DNA of 64,000 nucleotides from JAJNPS01 sp031378845 (GTDB lineage Bacteria; Pseudomonadota; Alphaproteobacteria; Rhodobacterales; Rhodobacteraceae). Shown here piece by piece: positions 63,874 through 64,000 of this stretch. Below the pieces are notes generated by a model. It was not told the DNA's origin. It did not search any database and worked only from the letters and a program-made list of their open reading frames with translations. Position 1 is the first letter of the stretch. Every line of letters starts with the position of its first letter. The DNA lies in the NCBI GenBank assembly GCA_031378845.1, contig JANNES010000015.1:480974-544973 (forward strand). Reading direction: 5' to 3'. A program made the translations under genes and the position numbers.

Positions 63874-64000
63874 ATGCGGTCATCACGTTGCCTGTGGATG
63901 TTGGCACTCGTCGCCGTGGCGTCCTGCGCCCCGCGTGGGGAAATCACGATCGCACCCGAAGCCGCGTCGGTTGGCACGGTGCGCGAGGTGTTTCTTGCCA
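63874..64000 (+). CDS. Start of a lipoprotein (probable alpha/beta hydrolase), 3' partial
   Basis: Begins ATG 63874 behind GAAGGG. The 42 visible residues start MRSSRCLWMLALVAVASCAP, a lipoprotein signal with lipobox VASC, followed by TIAPEAASVGTVREVFLA. I recall lipoprotein-type DUF900 alpha/beta hydrolases of the same clade with such starts, but the catalytic part is beyond the window, so the family assignment is tentative. Confidence 0.6.
   Translation, partial: MRSSRCLWMLALVAVASCAPRGEITIAPEAASVGTVREVFLA

Overview
The window looks like a chromosomal segment of a marine-type alphaproteobacterium of the Rhodobacteraceae (Roseobacter group). The reasons are the high G+C with strong G/C preference at third codon positions, the rimP-nusA-ylxR-infB order, the lptC-lptA-lptB-hpf-ptsN order without rpoN, a phn operon carrying a DUF1045 gene and a long PhnE2, and several family-typical proteins such as the phosphate-binding/OmpA fusion and the GT14-like protein with an extra C-terminal domain. 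This is a judgement from gene content. I see no rRNA, tRNA, CRISPR array, transposase or prophage.

Layout. 1-5.7 kb: end of a D-xylose operon (permease, ATPase, xylB, xylA, GH3 hydrolase). 5.7-9.3 kb: BrkB/YihY membrane protein, aldo/keto reductase and a BTAD regulator. 9.4-14.2 kb: an accessory block of a vanadium-haloperoxidase-type PAP2 protein with a (Gly-His-His)8 N-terminus, an intracellular subtilase and an alpha-oxoamine synthase. 14.2-21.7 kb: ubiG, pip, then rimP-nusA-ylxR-infB. 21.7-31.2 kb: mutT-argJ-ppiC on the minus strand, secA, two envelope proteins and radC. 31.3-45.9 kb: phosphonate utilisation (phnCDEE, an interrupted GT87-like gene, a hexapeptide acetyltransferase, phnF, phnGHIJKLN, DUF1045, phnM). 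45.9-49.1 kb: dnaK-dnaJ. 49.3-58.4 kb: surface polysaccharide genes (ABC-2 permease, cysQ, kdsB, galU, two related glycosyltransferases, a GT14-like enzyme, a two-domain sulfotransferase). 58.5-63.2 kb: an LPS-transport block on the minus strand, read as rnd, kdsD, lptC, lptA, lptB, hpf, ptsN. The window ends in an ill-defined stretch and the start of a lipoprotein gene.

How it fits together. The xyl genes import xylose and convert it to xylulose 5-phosphate. The phn genes form an almost complete C-P lyase pathway: import by PhnCDE, chemistry by PhnGHIJ-KLM, salvage by PhnN. PhnP is missing, and a 2H-fold DUF1045 protein sits in its usual context. Repression probably acts through a 28-bp inverted repeat between phnF and phnG. 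kdsB and kdsD supply CMP-Kdo, galU supplies UDP-glucose, and cysQ clears the PAP by-product of the sulfotransferase, so the 49-63 kb half is largely about building, decorating and exporting surface glycans. The most unusual items are the BTAD/haloperoxidase/subtilase/oxoamine-synthase block, a small membrane-protein gene antisense inside the C-P lyase operon, the nonsense codon in the GT87-like gene, and several strong palindromes in intergenic DNA.
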